Assembly (NCBI RefSeq): GCF_019654975.1
Contig: NZ_BPEW01000040.1
Location: 1 to 38,996, forward strand
Direction of reading: 5' to 3'
Source of the DNA: Shewanella sp. c952
Lineage (GTDB): Bacteria > Pseudomonadota > Gammaproteobacteria > Enterobacterales > Shewanellaceae
DNA length: 38,996 nucleotides
The notes under the pieces are model-generated. The model was not told the DNA's origin and ran no database searches. It saw only the letters and a list, made by a program, of their open reading frames with translations. This document shows, in pieces, positions 8,046 through 15,581 of the stretch. The position numbers and the translations under genes were made by a program. How positions within the stretch are numbered: position 1 is the first letter of the stretch; each line of letters begins with the position of its first letter.

Positions 8046-9053
8046 ATGAAAAAGACTCTACTAGCAATAGCAGCTGCTGCATTACTTTCTGGTTCAATCG
8101 CAAGTGTTGCCACAGCATGTACAACCGCTGTTTATAACAACGAAGATGTTTCAATTTCAATGCGGACTATGGATTGGTTTGGCCACGATGATGCCAAAGT
8201 CGTTGGTGATGGGGTAGGCATTGAGCGTGCTTATGCAAAAACCGATAATGCAGTAAAAGCGACAAGTAAGTTTGCTGCGATGAAGGTAGAAAGTTTTCTG
8301 CCTAAAATTACCTCTGAGGCAATGAATGAAGCCGGTCTTGAAGGTCATTTATTGTACCTTGGCACTGACTACACTTCTTACCCTGCACCAGTTAAAGGCA
8401 AGCAAGATGTTAACGTACTGTCACTACTCGATTGGGCCGTTGATAACTTTGACAATGTTCCTGAGTTGGTTGAAGCGATTCAAGATGTAAACATTATCGA
8501 CACCGGGCTGTGTGGTATGCCGCCAGCGAATGACATGGGGCACTGCGCTGAAGTGACTCCGGGCCATTTTCAATTTGCTGACCGTGCAGGTAACACTGCA
8601 GTTGTAGAGTTTGTTGACGGTGAGCTAAAAATCTACACTTCTGCAGGCTCTGCTTTTATGTCAAATGACCCAGAGTTTAGCTACCACTTAACACAAGACA
8701 AAGAGCAAGTGCAGCCAGACGCAACCATTCGTCCTGCTGACCGACGTATGCGTGCAAAAGTGGTTGTTGAAGACATGTACAAGCGTGATGTTACTGACTT
8801 AAATGCTGCTAAAAATGCATTAAAAGCAGCTGGTGCAACCGCATTTGCTGGCTACGACCAAATCGACAACACGGTTAATGATGTATTCCCAACATTGTGG
8901 ACTATGTACACCGACCGTCAAAATGGTGAGTGGGTTTTAGACCGCTACGATACTTGGAGTGCAGAGAAGTATGACTTCAGCATGTTTGATACCAACAAGG
9001 CTGAGCGTCAAGAGCTTGGTATTCACCCAACGCCTAAGTATCAGAGTCAATAG
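8046..9053 (+). CDS. Secreted choloylglycine hydrolase / penicillin V acylase family protein (acylase 1)
   Basis: Ntn-hydrolase of the linear-amide C-N hydrolase family, 335 aa, predicted periplasmic. Family members cleave conjugated bile salts, penicillin V or N-acyl-homoserine lactones; the substrate here is unknown. Seen: a 24-residue signal peptide ending ATA, cleaved just before Cys25, the predicted N-terminal nucleophile. Arg40 and Asp43 (MRTMDW), the NEAGL block, DRAGNTAVVEF, MSNDPEF and PADRRMR supply the expected further active-site residues. It has an internal Cys pair (GLCGMPPANDMGHC) absent from the other two copies and lacks their C-terminal Cys pair, so it is the most divergent paralogue. 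SD GAGG precedes the ATG. Divergent LysR partner. Confidence 0.9.
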   Translation: MKKTLLAIAAAALLSGSIASVATACTTAVYNNEDVSISMRTMDWFGHDDAKVVGDGVGIERAYAKTDNAVKATSKFAAMKVESFLPKITSEAMNEAGLEGHLLYLGTDYTSYPAPVKGKQDVNVLSLLDWAVDNFDNVPELVEAIQDVNIIDTGLCGMPPANDMGHCAEVTPGHFQFADRAGNTAVVEFVDGELKIYTSAGSAFMSNDPEFSYHLTQDKEQVQPDATIRPADRRMRAKVVVEDMYKRDVTDLNAAKNALKAAGATAFAGYDQIDNTVNDVFPTLWTMYTDRQNGEWVLDRYDTWSAEKYDFSMFDTNKAERQELGIHPTPKYQSQ

Positions 9054-9085
9054 TCGCGATAGATAAGCCACTTACTCAATAAAAT

Positions 9086-9111
9086 AAACTCCTGCTTCGG
9101 CGGGAGTTTTT
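9086..9111 (+). terminator. Terminator of acylase 1
   Basis: The stem AAACTCC-GC / GC-GGAGTTT closes on a TTCG tetraloop and is followed by a T-run, 33 bases after the stop codon. Confidence 0.9.
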
Positions 9112-9436
9112 GTATGTAATTCAGAAAATATTCCAGCTCTATTATCGCGAGCACTTATCTGTCTAATGGTGCTATTTAGAGGGCGATAAACCTTGGCACC
9201 GCTTTATGGATTTGAGTTTACTTGATCTGGAGCCTGTTAAGCGTTAACTGACCATTCAGCCCTACTAACCATGAGCTAGTTAACTATGTATTTGAAGTTT
9301 AGTAGTGAGGAGCCCTTTATAGAGAAATAAGAGAGGGGTATTGCCTACTCTCAGCCACTTTTAGAATCGTTTTTTTAGTAGATAATGAATACATCAAAAA
9401 CAAACATACTTTCAAAATCTCTAAAGAGGATTCATC
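9112..9436. other. Intergenic region upstream of acylase 2
   Basis: About 325 bp with no gene, where a divergent LysR gene would be expected by analogy with the other two acylases. The last 100 bases carry a promoter copy; the rest shows nothing recognisable. Confidence 0.5.
9335..9401 (+). promoter_or_regulatory. Conserved acylase promoter, copy 2
   Basis: GGGGTATTGCCTACTCTCAG starts at 9335. GATAAT (9381-9386) follows 46 bases later, then GAATACATCAAA. Over about 65 bp it is nearly alignable with copy 3 (11504) and recognisably with copy 1 (7906). Confidence 0.55.
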
Positions 9437-10495
9437 ATGAAAAAATCAATTATCGCGTTAGCAATCGTAGCAACAACAGCTATGGGTTATGTAGGCACAT
9501 CAAATGCTTGCTCACGTTTAATTACCGACACAGCATCTCATGGTATGTCTGTCGTACGCTCATACGATTGGGGCGGAACAGAGCTTCAATCTATTGCACA
9601 AGTCAATCCAGTGGGTACTGAACGGGTAACGAAAGCTGTACCTGAATATAAAAATCCGGCTAGCTGGACAGTGAAGTACCAAACCATCTCATTTACTGAG
9701 GTAGAAACATTCCATGGTTCGACAGGTGAAGCGATTAACAGTCAAGGACTTGCTGCCTCATTGTTGTACCAGAACCCATCAAAAGACTTCATCAAAGATG
9801 TGAAAGATGACGGCAGTGCGGCAGTACACATGTCAGATGTGGTGCCATTTTTAGTTGAACAGTTTGCCTCTGTAGAGGAAGTGGTTGAGTTTTTTGAAGC
9901 GGGTAACTTCCAAACGGCTTGGATCACCGGTATCGGCGGTCACCAACATGGGTTCCATTTCTCAGTACAAGACAAGTCAGGCGACATCGCATTATTCCAG
10001 CTAAATGAAGGCGGAAAAATGGTCATGCATCGTGGCGATGTTAACGGCGACCTACGTGTTATGGCTAATGCGCCGCTGCAGCAAGACCACCGCGAGTACA
10101 CGAAAAATTTCGACATGAAAGACTCAACCACACTACCTGGGTCAATCAGCTCCGCAGACCGTAATGTGCGTGGTCTATACGCCACGGCTAATACTCAGTT
10201 TGAAAGCAAAGATGCTGAGTGGATAGATGTACGCGGTAAGTTAAAAGCGATGTTCGACTTCGGCAATAAAGTGCCACAAGATTTAGTCGACCCAACTAAT
10301 GATGAGTCGTACACAACTTGGGAAACTTACGTTTATAACCTTAACAGCGGCGACGTTACTTACTACAACGAAGGTAATGCAAGCCAAGTATCACTCAACA
10401 TGAATGACCTACCTAGCGTCACCGAGCCAATGTGTGCAGATATCTACACTCAAGCTAAAACAACAGGCAAGGTATCATTCTCGACTTGTAAGTAG
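9437..10495 (+). CDS. Secreted choloylglycine hydrolase / penicillin V acylase family protein (acylase 2)
   Basis: Ntn-hydrolase, 352 aa, predicted periplasmic. A signal peptide ending SNA is followed by Cys25, the predicted N-terminal nucleophile. Arg41 and Asp44 (VVRSYDW), INSQGLAASLLY, DKSGDIALFQLNEGGK, VMANAPLQQDH and SADRNVRGL match the family's active-site blocks. Two C-terminal cysteines (EPMCAD and the penultimate residue) probably form a disulfide and are shared with acylase 3. The start at 9437 has AAGAGG 8 bases upstream. Unlike the flanking copies it has no adjacent divergent LysR gene, but its promoter matches theirs. Substrate unknown; acyl-amides such as N-acyl-homoserine lactones are a reasonable hypothesis. 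Confidence 0.92.
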   Translation: MKKSIIALAIVATTAMGYVGTSNACSRLITDTASHGMSVVRSYDWGGTELQSIAQVNPVGTERVTKAVPEYKNPASWTVKYQTISFTEVETFHGSTGEAINSQGLAASLLYQNPSKDFIKDVKDDGSAAVHMSDVVPFLVEQFASVEEVVEFFEAGNFQTAWITGIGGHQHGFHFSVQDKSGDIALFQLNEGGKMVMHRGDVNGDLRVMANAPLQQDHREYTKNFDMKDSTTLPGSISSADRNVRGLYATANTQFESKDAEWIDVRGKLKAMFDFGNKVPQDLVDPTNDESYTTWETYVYNLNSGDVTYYNEGNASQVSLNMNDLPSVTEPMCADIYTQAKTTGKVSFSTCK

Positions 10496-10521
10496 TGTCT
10501 TTATCGATGACTCAACGACTT

Positions 10522-10547
10522 AATCAGCCTCCGTAAGGGGGCTGATT
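10522..10547 (+). terminator. Hairpin after acylase 2
   Basis: AATCAGCC / GGCTGATT stem, extended by CC/GG pairs, 26 bases past the stop. The T-run is poor. It lies between convergent genes and may serve both. Confidence 0.65.
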
Positions 10548-10586
10548 CATTTGTGATGTTAACTAAGCTCGAAAGGTCAACAGACC

Positions 10587-11462
10587 CTAGTGACCAGGTA
10601 AAGTTTGTACAGCATCGATAAACATCTGCATTGCAGGGTTAAGCGCTTTTTCCTTTTGCCAAACCAGCTCAGCATTCCAGTTTGAAAACAGTTCATTAGT
10701 GCCTTGATTGATCACCACCTCGCCTTGTTCAAGCGCTTGTTCACAAACAAATTTTGGCAGGTGAGCCCAGCCTACACCGGCTTTGACCAAATTCAACAGT
10801 TGGATTGCGCTATTGCACAGCATGTATCTATGGCCAATTACATCGGCGTCTCGCATACCTATATCTTGCAAGAATGAGTAACTGAGTTGTAATTTTTCCC
10901 GCAGATCCATCTGCTGGGCAGGATTGGCTATATCCCAACTGGCAGGGACAATCCGCACCACTTCAAAGCTATACGCATTGGCATGAGTGATCTCTGCTGG
11001 CATATGGATAGTCGAAAGCATGATGCCAATATCGGCTTTGCCAGACAAAATCCACCCTCTTACTTGCAGTGTGTCACCGTTTAATACTTTCAAATTAAGG
11101 TAAGGGTAGGTTTTTAATACTGTGGATATCACTTGATCCAGCGCGGGGTCAATTAAGCTGGTATCAATAGCGATAGTGAGATTTTCAGGGATCCCCTGCA
11201 ATAAACTCTCTACTTTTGCATCAAAATGGTTAGCTTCCAACAGCATCGATTTGGCAAAATTATAGAGTTGTTCACCGTGCTCTGTGACCTCCAATGATCT
11301 TGGGTGACGCACAAATAGCGTCAGTCCGGTATCAATCTCCAAGTTATTAACTTGCTCTCTCAATGTTGATACGTGCTTGCCGATATGGCGTGCTGCTTGG
11401 GCGACGCCACCGCGATCAACCGTAGCAACAAATGCATGTAACTGCTCAAGTGATAATGCCAT
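10587..11462 (-). CDS. LysR-family regulator paired with acylase 3
   Basis: LysR regulator of 291 aa, starting at the ATG at 11462 (a TTG one codon earlier is less likely). N-terminal HTH FVATVDRGGVAQAARHIGKH, then STLREQVNNLEIDTGLTLF. It shares the GKHxSTxxEQVxNLEID pattern with the LysR at 7001, showing a common origin. It is divergent from acylase 3 across a 153-bp intergenic region, so it is the probable activator of that gene and perhaps of the LysR-less acylase 2. Effector unknown. Confidence 0.92.
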   Translation of the reverse strand: MALSLEQLHAFVATVDRGGVAQAARHIGKHVSTLREQVNNLEIDTGLTLFVRHPRSLEVTEHGEQLYNFAKSMLLEANHFDAKVESLLQGIPENLTIAIDTSLIDPALDQVISTVLKTYPYLNLKVLNGDTLQVRGWILSGKADIGIMLSTIHMPAEITHANAYSFEVVRIVPASWDIANPAQQMDLREKLQLSYSFLQDIGMRDADVIGHRYMLCNSAIQLLNLVKAGVGWAHLPKFVCEQALEQGEVVINQGTNELFSNWNAELVWQKEKALNPAMQMFIDAVQTLPGH

Positions 11463-11503
11463 CAAAAACTCTCTTTCAGTAACAAATTAATTATATTAGG
11501 GTG

Positions 11504-11568
11504 GGGGTTTACCTACTCTTAGCTACTTTGAGGTTAGCATTTTTAATAGATAATGAATACATCAAAGA
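11504..11568 (+). promoter_or_regulatory. Conserved acylase promoter, copy 3
   Basis: GGGGTTTACCTACTCTTAG starts at 11504. GATAAT (11549-11554) follows 45 bases later, then GAATACATCAAA. It sits between the divergent LysR and acylase 3 starts. A TTTGAG at about 11527 is a poor -35 candidate. Confidence 0.55.
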
Positions 11569-11615
11569 GCAGCTGGCTCTTACAAAACTTCCACTATCTA
11601 TCAAGAGGCTACATT

Positions 11616-12686
11616 ATGAAAAACTTCAAATTGAACAAATTTGCACTAGCAGCAATCGCAGCGGTATCTATGGTTGGCATGGCACAAACAGCCAATGCTT
11701 GTTCTCGTATTACCTTAGATACACCTCATGGTATGTCAACGGTTCGTTCACTTGACTGGGGTCAACAGCTGGGTAATACCACTCAAGTTAACCCTGTCGG
11801 GATTGAGCGCAGCACTGAAACACCTAGCTACAAGCATACGATGCAGTGGACCACTAATTATCATGCGGTTGCACAAATGGAATACGATGTTTTTGGCGGA
11901 GTGACTTCTGACGCAATAAACTCACAGGGCCTTGCTGCATCATTGCTTTATATGGCTGATAGCGCAGCCTTCATCGAAGACTACCAAGACACAGGTGCGC
12001 CAGCGGTTAGTTTCATTGATGTGATTGCTTACATTACAGAAACTTATGCCACGACTGAACAAGCGGTTACTGCTTTTAACAATAATGAATGGCAAATTGC
12101 CTGGAAAGATGGCTTACATGGTAACCAGCATGGATTACACATCTCTATCCACGATAAGTCAGGCGATATCGCGTTATTACAACTCAATGAAGGCGGTAAA
12201 ATGGTTGTGCATCGTGGTGATGAAAAATCAGACCTACGAGTAATGGCAAACTCACCATTACAGCAAGATCATCGTGACTATGTTGAGAAGGTGGACTTAA
12301 GTGACCTTACGGCTAAGAGCATTCCAACGTCAATCAGCTCGCTAGACCGTAACTTACGTGGGCTATTTCATACTTCACATGTCAAATTTGCTGACAAGAA
12401 AAGCTGGGCACAAACTCGCGGAAAATTACTCAGCACCTTTAACGCGGGTAACTTAGTACCTCAAGACTTAGTTGACCCAACTAACGGCGAGACTTACGCA
12501 TCTTGGACTCAGTTTGTTTATAACCATGAAAACGGTGACTTCTTGTTTACCAATTACGACACTCGCGAGCAGATTGGCTATAACTTTAACGACACATTGT
12601 CATTTAGCGAAACCATGTGTGCCGATACTGTAGAGCAAGCGTCACAAGGTAAAACAACGCTAACCTTTAGCGTATGTACTAAGTAA
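11616..12686 (+). CDS. Secreted choloylglycine hydrolase / penicillin V acylase family protein (acylase 3)
   Basis: Ntn-hydrolase, 356 aa from the ATG at 11616. An in-frame ATG at 11553 overlaps the -10 region and gives a bad signal peptide, whereas 11616 has AAGAGG upstream and a proper signal ending ANA. Cys29 is then the predicted mature N-terminal nucleophile, with Arg44 and Asp47 (VRSLDW). INSQGLAASLLY, DKSGDIALLQLNEGGK, VMANSPLQQDH and SLDRNLRGL are near-identical to acylase 2, as is the C-terminal Cys pair. It is therefore a recent duplicate of acylase 2 compared with acylase 1. Predicted periplasmic. Divergent LysR partner at 10587. Confidence 0.92.
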   Translation: MKNFKLNKFALAAIAAVSMVGMAQTANACSRITLDTPHGMSTVRSLDWGQQLGNTTQVNPVGIERSTETPSYKHTMQWTTNYHAVAQMEYDVFGGVTSDAINSQGLAASLLYMADSAAFIEDYQDTGAPAVSFIDVIAYITETYATTEQAVTAFNNNEWQIAWKDGLHGNQHGLHISIHDKSGDIALLQLNEGGKMVVHRGDEKSDLRVMANSPLQQDHRDYVEKVDLSDLTAKSIPTSISSLDRNLRGLFHTSHVKFADKKSWAQTRGKLLSTFNAGNLVPQDLVDPTNGETYASWTQFVYNHENGDFLFTNYDTREQIGYNFNDTLSFSETMCADTVEQASQGKTTLTFSVCTK

Positions 12687-12710
12687 GCTGCACTGAAGCG
12701 AAAGCAAAAA

Positions 12711-12744
12711 AACGCCCTTTACTGACTAAACAGTGAGGGCGTTT
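12711..12744. terminator. Bidirectional terminator between acylase 3 and permease
   Basis: AACGCCCT-ttACTG / CAGT-gaGGGCGTT stem, preceded by an A-run and followed by TTTT, so it works for both converging genes. Confidence 0.85.
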
Positions 12745-12786
12745 TACTTGGTTGTTGCACAACAACAGCTTGATGCTTATAAGCTG

Positions 12787-13782
12787 CTAAACCATGTTTA
12801 GCATCCAACCCATGAGGGTGAATGATATTAGTAACAGTACGAACAAAATTGCTAATAAGCGCCACTTCATTACTTGCTTAAGCATGACAAACTCAGGGAA
12901 GCTAGCTGCAACCGTACTCATACAAAAGGCCAGAGTTGTGCCTAAAGGCACGCCTTGCAGTAATAAACTTTCCATAACAGGAATAACGCCTGTGGCATTT
13001 GCATAAAGCGGGATCCCCATCAATACAGCAAGTGGAACTGACCACCATTGCCCTTGGCCTAAATTGGCCTCTAGCCAACCAGCCGGCACAAACCCATGCA
13101 GTGCGGCGCCAATACCGACGCCGATAATGACCCATTTCCAGACTCGAGCAAAAATCTCAATCGTTTCAGATTTAGCAAACTGATGCCGCTGTTGCCAACC
13201 CAAAGTACTCACGGCTTGGGTTGTTGGTATAGCAACTCCAGCAGCCTTTGCTGGCTGTTGGCCTCTGGCGTATGCTTTGGCTGCTACTGGCTGCAACCAA
13301 CGTTCAGCCTTGAGAAAATCGAGCAAGGCACCACCCAATATCCCGATGCTGATCCCTGTTACAACGTACAGTAGGGTGATCTCTAAGCCCAGAAGACTAA
13401 ACAGTAATAGGATGGCGACTTCATTGATTAATGGTGAGGTGAGTAGGAATGCCATGGTGATCCCGATAGGGATCCCTGCAGAGGTGAAACCTAAAAATAC
13501 CGGAATGCTAGAGCAGGAGCAAAAAGGAGTAATTGCCCCAAAGCCCGCCCCTAAGCCATAACCGACGAATTTAGGCTTACCAGATAAATAGTCTCTTACT
13601 CGCTCAACATTCAATGATGCTCGCAGCCAGCCGATGGCGTAAATCATCACAACCAGCAGCGCAAAAATCTTGCTGGTATCTTCAACAAAAAAATGAACAG
13701 CTTGTCCAAACTGCGTTTGGCTTGATAACCCTGCTAAATCATAGATTAACCAATCGGCCAATATCGAAAACCAACTCAGCAT
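12787..13782 (-). CDS. DUF318/UPF0718-type permease (ArsP-like family)
   Basis: Membrane permease of 331 aa with about eight helices, of the PF03773 family that includes organoarsenical permease ArsP and YraQ. Seen: the paired family blocks PFCSCSSIPVFLGFTSAGIP (Cys88, Cys90) and, in the C-terminal half, GIPLYANATGVIPVMESLL. The soluble loop around residues 160-200 is poorly conserved in the family. SD GAGGTGAG precedes the ATG. It is the last gene of an operon with an ArsR repressor and a CxxC redox protein, a recurring trio. The substrate is probably a metal(loid) or thiol compound; it cannot be named from sequence. Confidence 0.85.
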   Translation of the reverse strand: MLSWFSILADWLIYDLAGLSSQTQFGQAVHFFVEDTSKIFALLVVMIYAIGWLRASLNVERVRDYLSGKPKFVGYGLGAGFGAITPFCSCSSIPVFLGFTSAGIPIGITMAFLLTSPLINEVAILLLFSLLGLEITLLYVVTGISIGILGGALLDFLKAERWLQPVAAKAYARGQQPAKAAGVAIPTTQAVSTLGWQQRHQFAKSETIEIFARVWKWVIIGVGIGAALHGFVPAGWLEANLGQGQWWSVPLAVLMGIPLYANATGVIPVMESLLLQGVPLGTTLAFCMSTVAASFPEFVMLKQVMKWRLLAILFVLLLISFTLMGWMLNMV

Positions 13783-13858
13783 TGGCTCACCTCACAAATC
13801 AATGGTATTGCTATATGTTCTGTCCCAATTATCATTTGGAACGGTTAAATCATTGTGG

Positions 13859-14104
13859 CTAGCTGCTGCTTGCTTGATTTAACAGTTGCTCTATTTCGGT
13901 TTGGCTAGGCACATTGCCTGCAGTCATAACAACACCATCAACAACAATAGCGGGTGTCGACATTACACCGTAATCTAAAATCTGCTCCATGCTGGTCACC
14001 TTTTCTAGCTCAAAACTGATGGACAAACGCTTGGCTACCAGCGCCACATCAGCAGCTAAATTGGTACACTTTTTACAACCACTGCCTAGTATTTCAATTT
14101 TCAT
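13859..14104 (-). CDS. Small thioredoxin-like CxxC protein (redox-active disulfide protein family)
   Basis: 81-aa cytoplasmic thioredoxin-fold protein. Seen: MKIEILGSGCKKC with Cys10 and Cys13 in CKKC, a cis-proline loop (MSTPAIVVDGVV) and a length typical of the glutaredoxin-like 'redox-active disulfide protein 2' family. It has no signal peptide. It lies between arsR and the permease in the same orientation, each with a good ribosome site. It probably handles the thiol or metal chemistry linked to the permease's substrate; this is inferred from context. Confidence 0.88.
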   Translation of the reverse strand: MKIEILGSGCKKCTNLAADVALVAKRLSISFELEKVTSMEQILDYGVMSTPAIVVDGVVMTAGNVPSQTEIEQLLNQASSS

Positions 14105-14155
14105 GTCATGACCTTTTTACTGTTTATGGAATAAATGGGTTTTGGACTACGCTAA

Positions 14156-14473
14156 TCAAACGAGTTCTGCATGATTTTGCGCATTTTTCTCAATCACCGT
14201 TTCTACGCAGCTAAGCATCTTGAGCAAGCAAGGCGTTTCAAGTCGATAATAGATCTGTTTGCCGTCACGGCGACTACTAACGATGCCAGCCTGCTTGAGT
14301 ACTGAAAGGTGTTTGGAGACAGTAGAAATATCAGCGTTTACACCATCGGTAAGATCGCACACACAATGCTCCTGCTGCTGAAGTTGCTCTAATAACCACA
14401 AACGAGTCGGATGAGCGAGTGCCTTTAGCACTGCTGCGCGAGCGGTTAGCTTGCGCTGTTGTTCTGCTGTCAT
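14156..14473 (-). CDS. ArsR/SmtB-family metalloregulator
   Basis: 105-aa winged-helix repressor. Seen: LKALAHPTRLWLLEQL, then Cys37-x-Cys39 (HCVCDL) at the position where ArsR binds arsenite, the recognition helix DISTVSKHLSVLKQAGIV and the wing SSRRDGKQIYYRL. Cys89 lies in the C-terminal helix. It is the first gene of the arsR-thioredoxin-permease operon, so it probably represses it until a thiophilic metal(loid) binds. AGGAA precedes the ATG. A small inverted repeat upstream (14520-14533) is a candidate operator. Confidence 0.93.
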   Translation of the reverse strand: MTAEQQRKLTARAAVLKALAHPTRLWLLEQLQQQEHCVCDLTDGVNADISTVSKHLSVLKQAGIVSSRRDGKQIYYRLETPCLLKMLSCVETVIEKNAQNHAELV

Positions 14474-14519
14474 ATCAATGTTCCTGCAAACTTGAAGGGA
14501 TGCGATTCTATTATTTTGT

Positions 14520-14533
14520 CATTTGGTTAAATG
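14520..14533. promoter_or_regulatory. Candidate ArsR operator
   Basis: CATTT-ggtt-AAATG inverted repeat about 47 bases upstream of the arsR start. Short, so chance occurrence is possible. Confidence 0.35.
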
Positions 14534-14669
14534 GCCAAGTGTTTGGCAGTATAGATCTGAGTCGACTTGATTAGTGTGACCAAGTAAACAGTTTTACCTG
14601 TGACTGAATAAAGCGCTGGATTGAGCTTTTGGGAAGATAGAAGGGGAGTTTAAGTTGATAAACATAGAT

Positions 14670-14697
14670 GTGGGGAAGGAGTAATTCTCTCTTCCCA
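14670..14697 (-). terminator. Hairpin after the DUF2999 gene
   Basis: GTGGG-AAG / CTTCCCAC stem with a bulge and a GAG/CTC inner pair, just past the DUF2999 stop. There is no T-run on the minus strand; termination is inferred from position. Confidence 0.45.
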
Positions 14698-14709
14698 CAA
14701 ACGCTTTTG

Positions 14710-14961
14710 TTACTGCTGTAATTGAGCTTTAGCTGCTTCAACTTTTGAAAAGTCTAAACCTAGCTCTAGAACTGCTTCTTTAATGAGTGTTGGAGTCTGC
14801 ATTACTAGTGCCATCATCTGCTGCAATTTCTCTGCTGGGATCCCTAATTGGCCAACGGTCGCCATCGCCATCATTGGATTTTCTGTCAGTGTCTGGAATA
14901 GCTCACTGATTTGAGCGTCACTGATATTGTGTTCTTTTAAGATCGCAAGAATAGGGTTCAT
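14710..14961 (-). CDS. DUF2999 family small protein
   Basis: 83-aa soluble helical protein resembling the DUF2999 family known from Shewanella and vibrios; function unknown. Seen: MNPILAILKEHNISDAQISE, the central NPMMAMATVGQLGIPAEKL and the C-terminal ELGLDFSKVEAAKAQL block. There is no signal peptide or cysteine. It is monocistronic with a 236-bp gap to arsR, preceded by AAGG and followed by a hairpin. Its presence supports placing the genome near Shewanella. Confidence 0.75.
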   Translation of the reverse strand: MNPILAILKEHNISDAQISELFQTLTENPMMAMATVGQLGIPAEKLQQMMALVMQTPTLIKEAVLELGLDFSKVEAAKAQLQQ

Positions 14962-15242
14962 TGCACTGCCTTATATGCTTAGTTAAATTAAATAGGCATG
15001 GATTCTAACACACTCCATGCACTTAAGTGGTGAGTAAAAAACTATCGACAATTATGTCCATTTCCAAGCTAGTTTTTGTCCCTTTTTAGATATGCAAACA
15101 GCGTAAATTAGTTAGTTCGGAAGTTGTTTTACCCGCATAGTGGTATTGGTTTTAGCCGCCATTATTTTACTGTGCCCTACAAGGTTGATTTAACAGCTAA
15201 TTAAGGGCAGTCAAAAGTATTAAATGTTATGGAAATGTTTTA
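14962..15242. other. Intergenic stretch before MITE-like element 1
   Basis: About 280 bp between the DUF2999 start and the repeat. No gene, hairpin or strong repeat was seen. Confidence 0.4.
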
Positions 15243-15518
15243 GGGGCTGTTGATCTTTCGAGCTTAGTTTTTGTTCGAATTCAATTGTTTTAGTATAAGG
15301 CTTGAGCGATGATGCTTAGCTGGCTAAGCGAAAAGCTCGTAACGCACTCTAGTCATAAAAGAATAAAAGAATTGAAACGAACCCAAAGGGCCGCGTTTCT
15401 TGGCTATTTTTACTGTGTTGTAGACTATTTGTGGAGAATAACTAAACGGCATAGCCTCCGCCTTGTCAAAATAGCCAATAAACTGCGGCAAAAACAACCG
15501 TGAAAGATCAACTGCCCC
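15243..15518. mobile_element. MITE-like element 1 (276 bp, intact)
   Basis: It begins GGGGCTGTTGATCTTTC and ends GAAAGATCAACTGCCCC, giving 17-bp terminal inverted repeats with one mismatch, bordered by TA on both sides. TA is the target duplicated by IS630/Tc1-mariner type transposases. It is too short for a transposase and its open frames are not gene-like. A degraded relative starts at 32563. It inserted 63 bp upstream of the DUF3857 gene, so it may separate or supply that gene's promoter. Confidence 0.75.
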
Positions 15519-15581
15519 TAGTATCAGTTGGCTCCATAGAGGGAGCCTTACATCAATAATAAGAAACAAAGGACTGGCTCG

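Noticed and set aside
9334..9340. AGGGGTA heptamer before acylase 2 as a NarP site
   Set aside because: Only one heptamer with no inverted partner at the 2-base spacing; it is better explained as part of the shared acylase promoter element.
9385..9621. 78-aa open frame at the start of acylase 2
   Set aside because: It overlaps the signal-peptide coding region in another frame and begins in the promoter element; a shadow of the real gene.
11553..11615. N-terminal extension of acylase 3 from an upstream ATG
   Set aside because: The extra 21 codons start within the -10 element shared with acylase 2, where the same ATGAATACATCAAA is out of frame with the enzyme. The internal ATG has the SD and signal peptide.
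15309..15503. 64-aa open frame with a basic protein
   Set aside because: It lies wholly inside MITE-like element 1 and has no ribosome site; the relative at 32563 does not preserve the frame.
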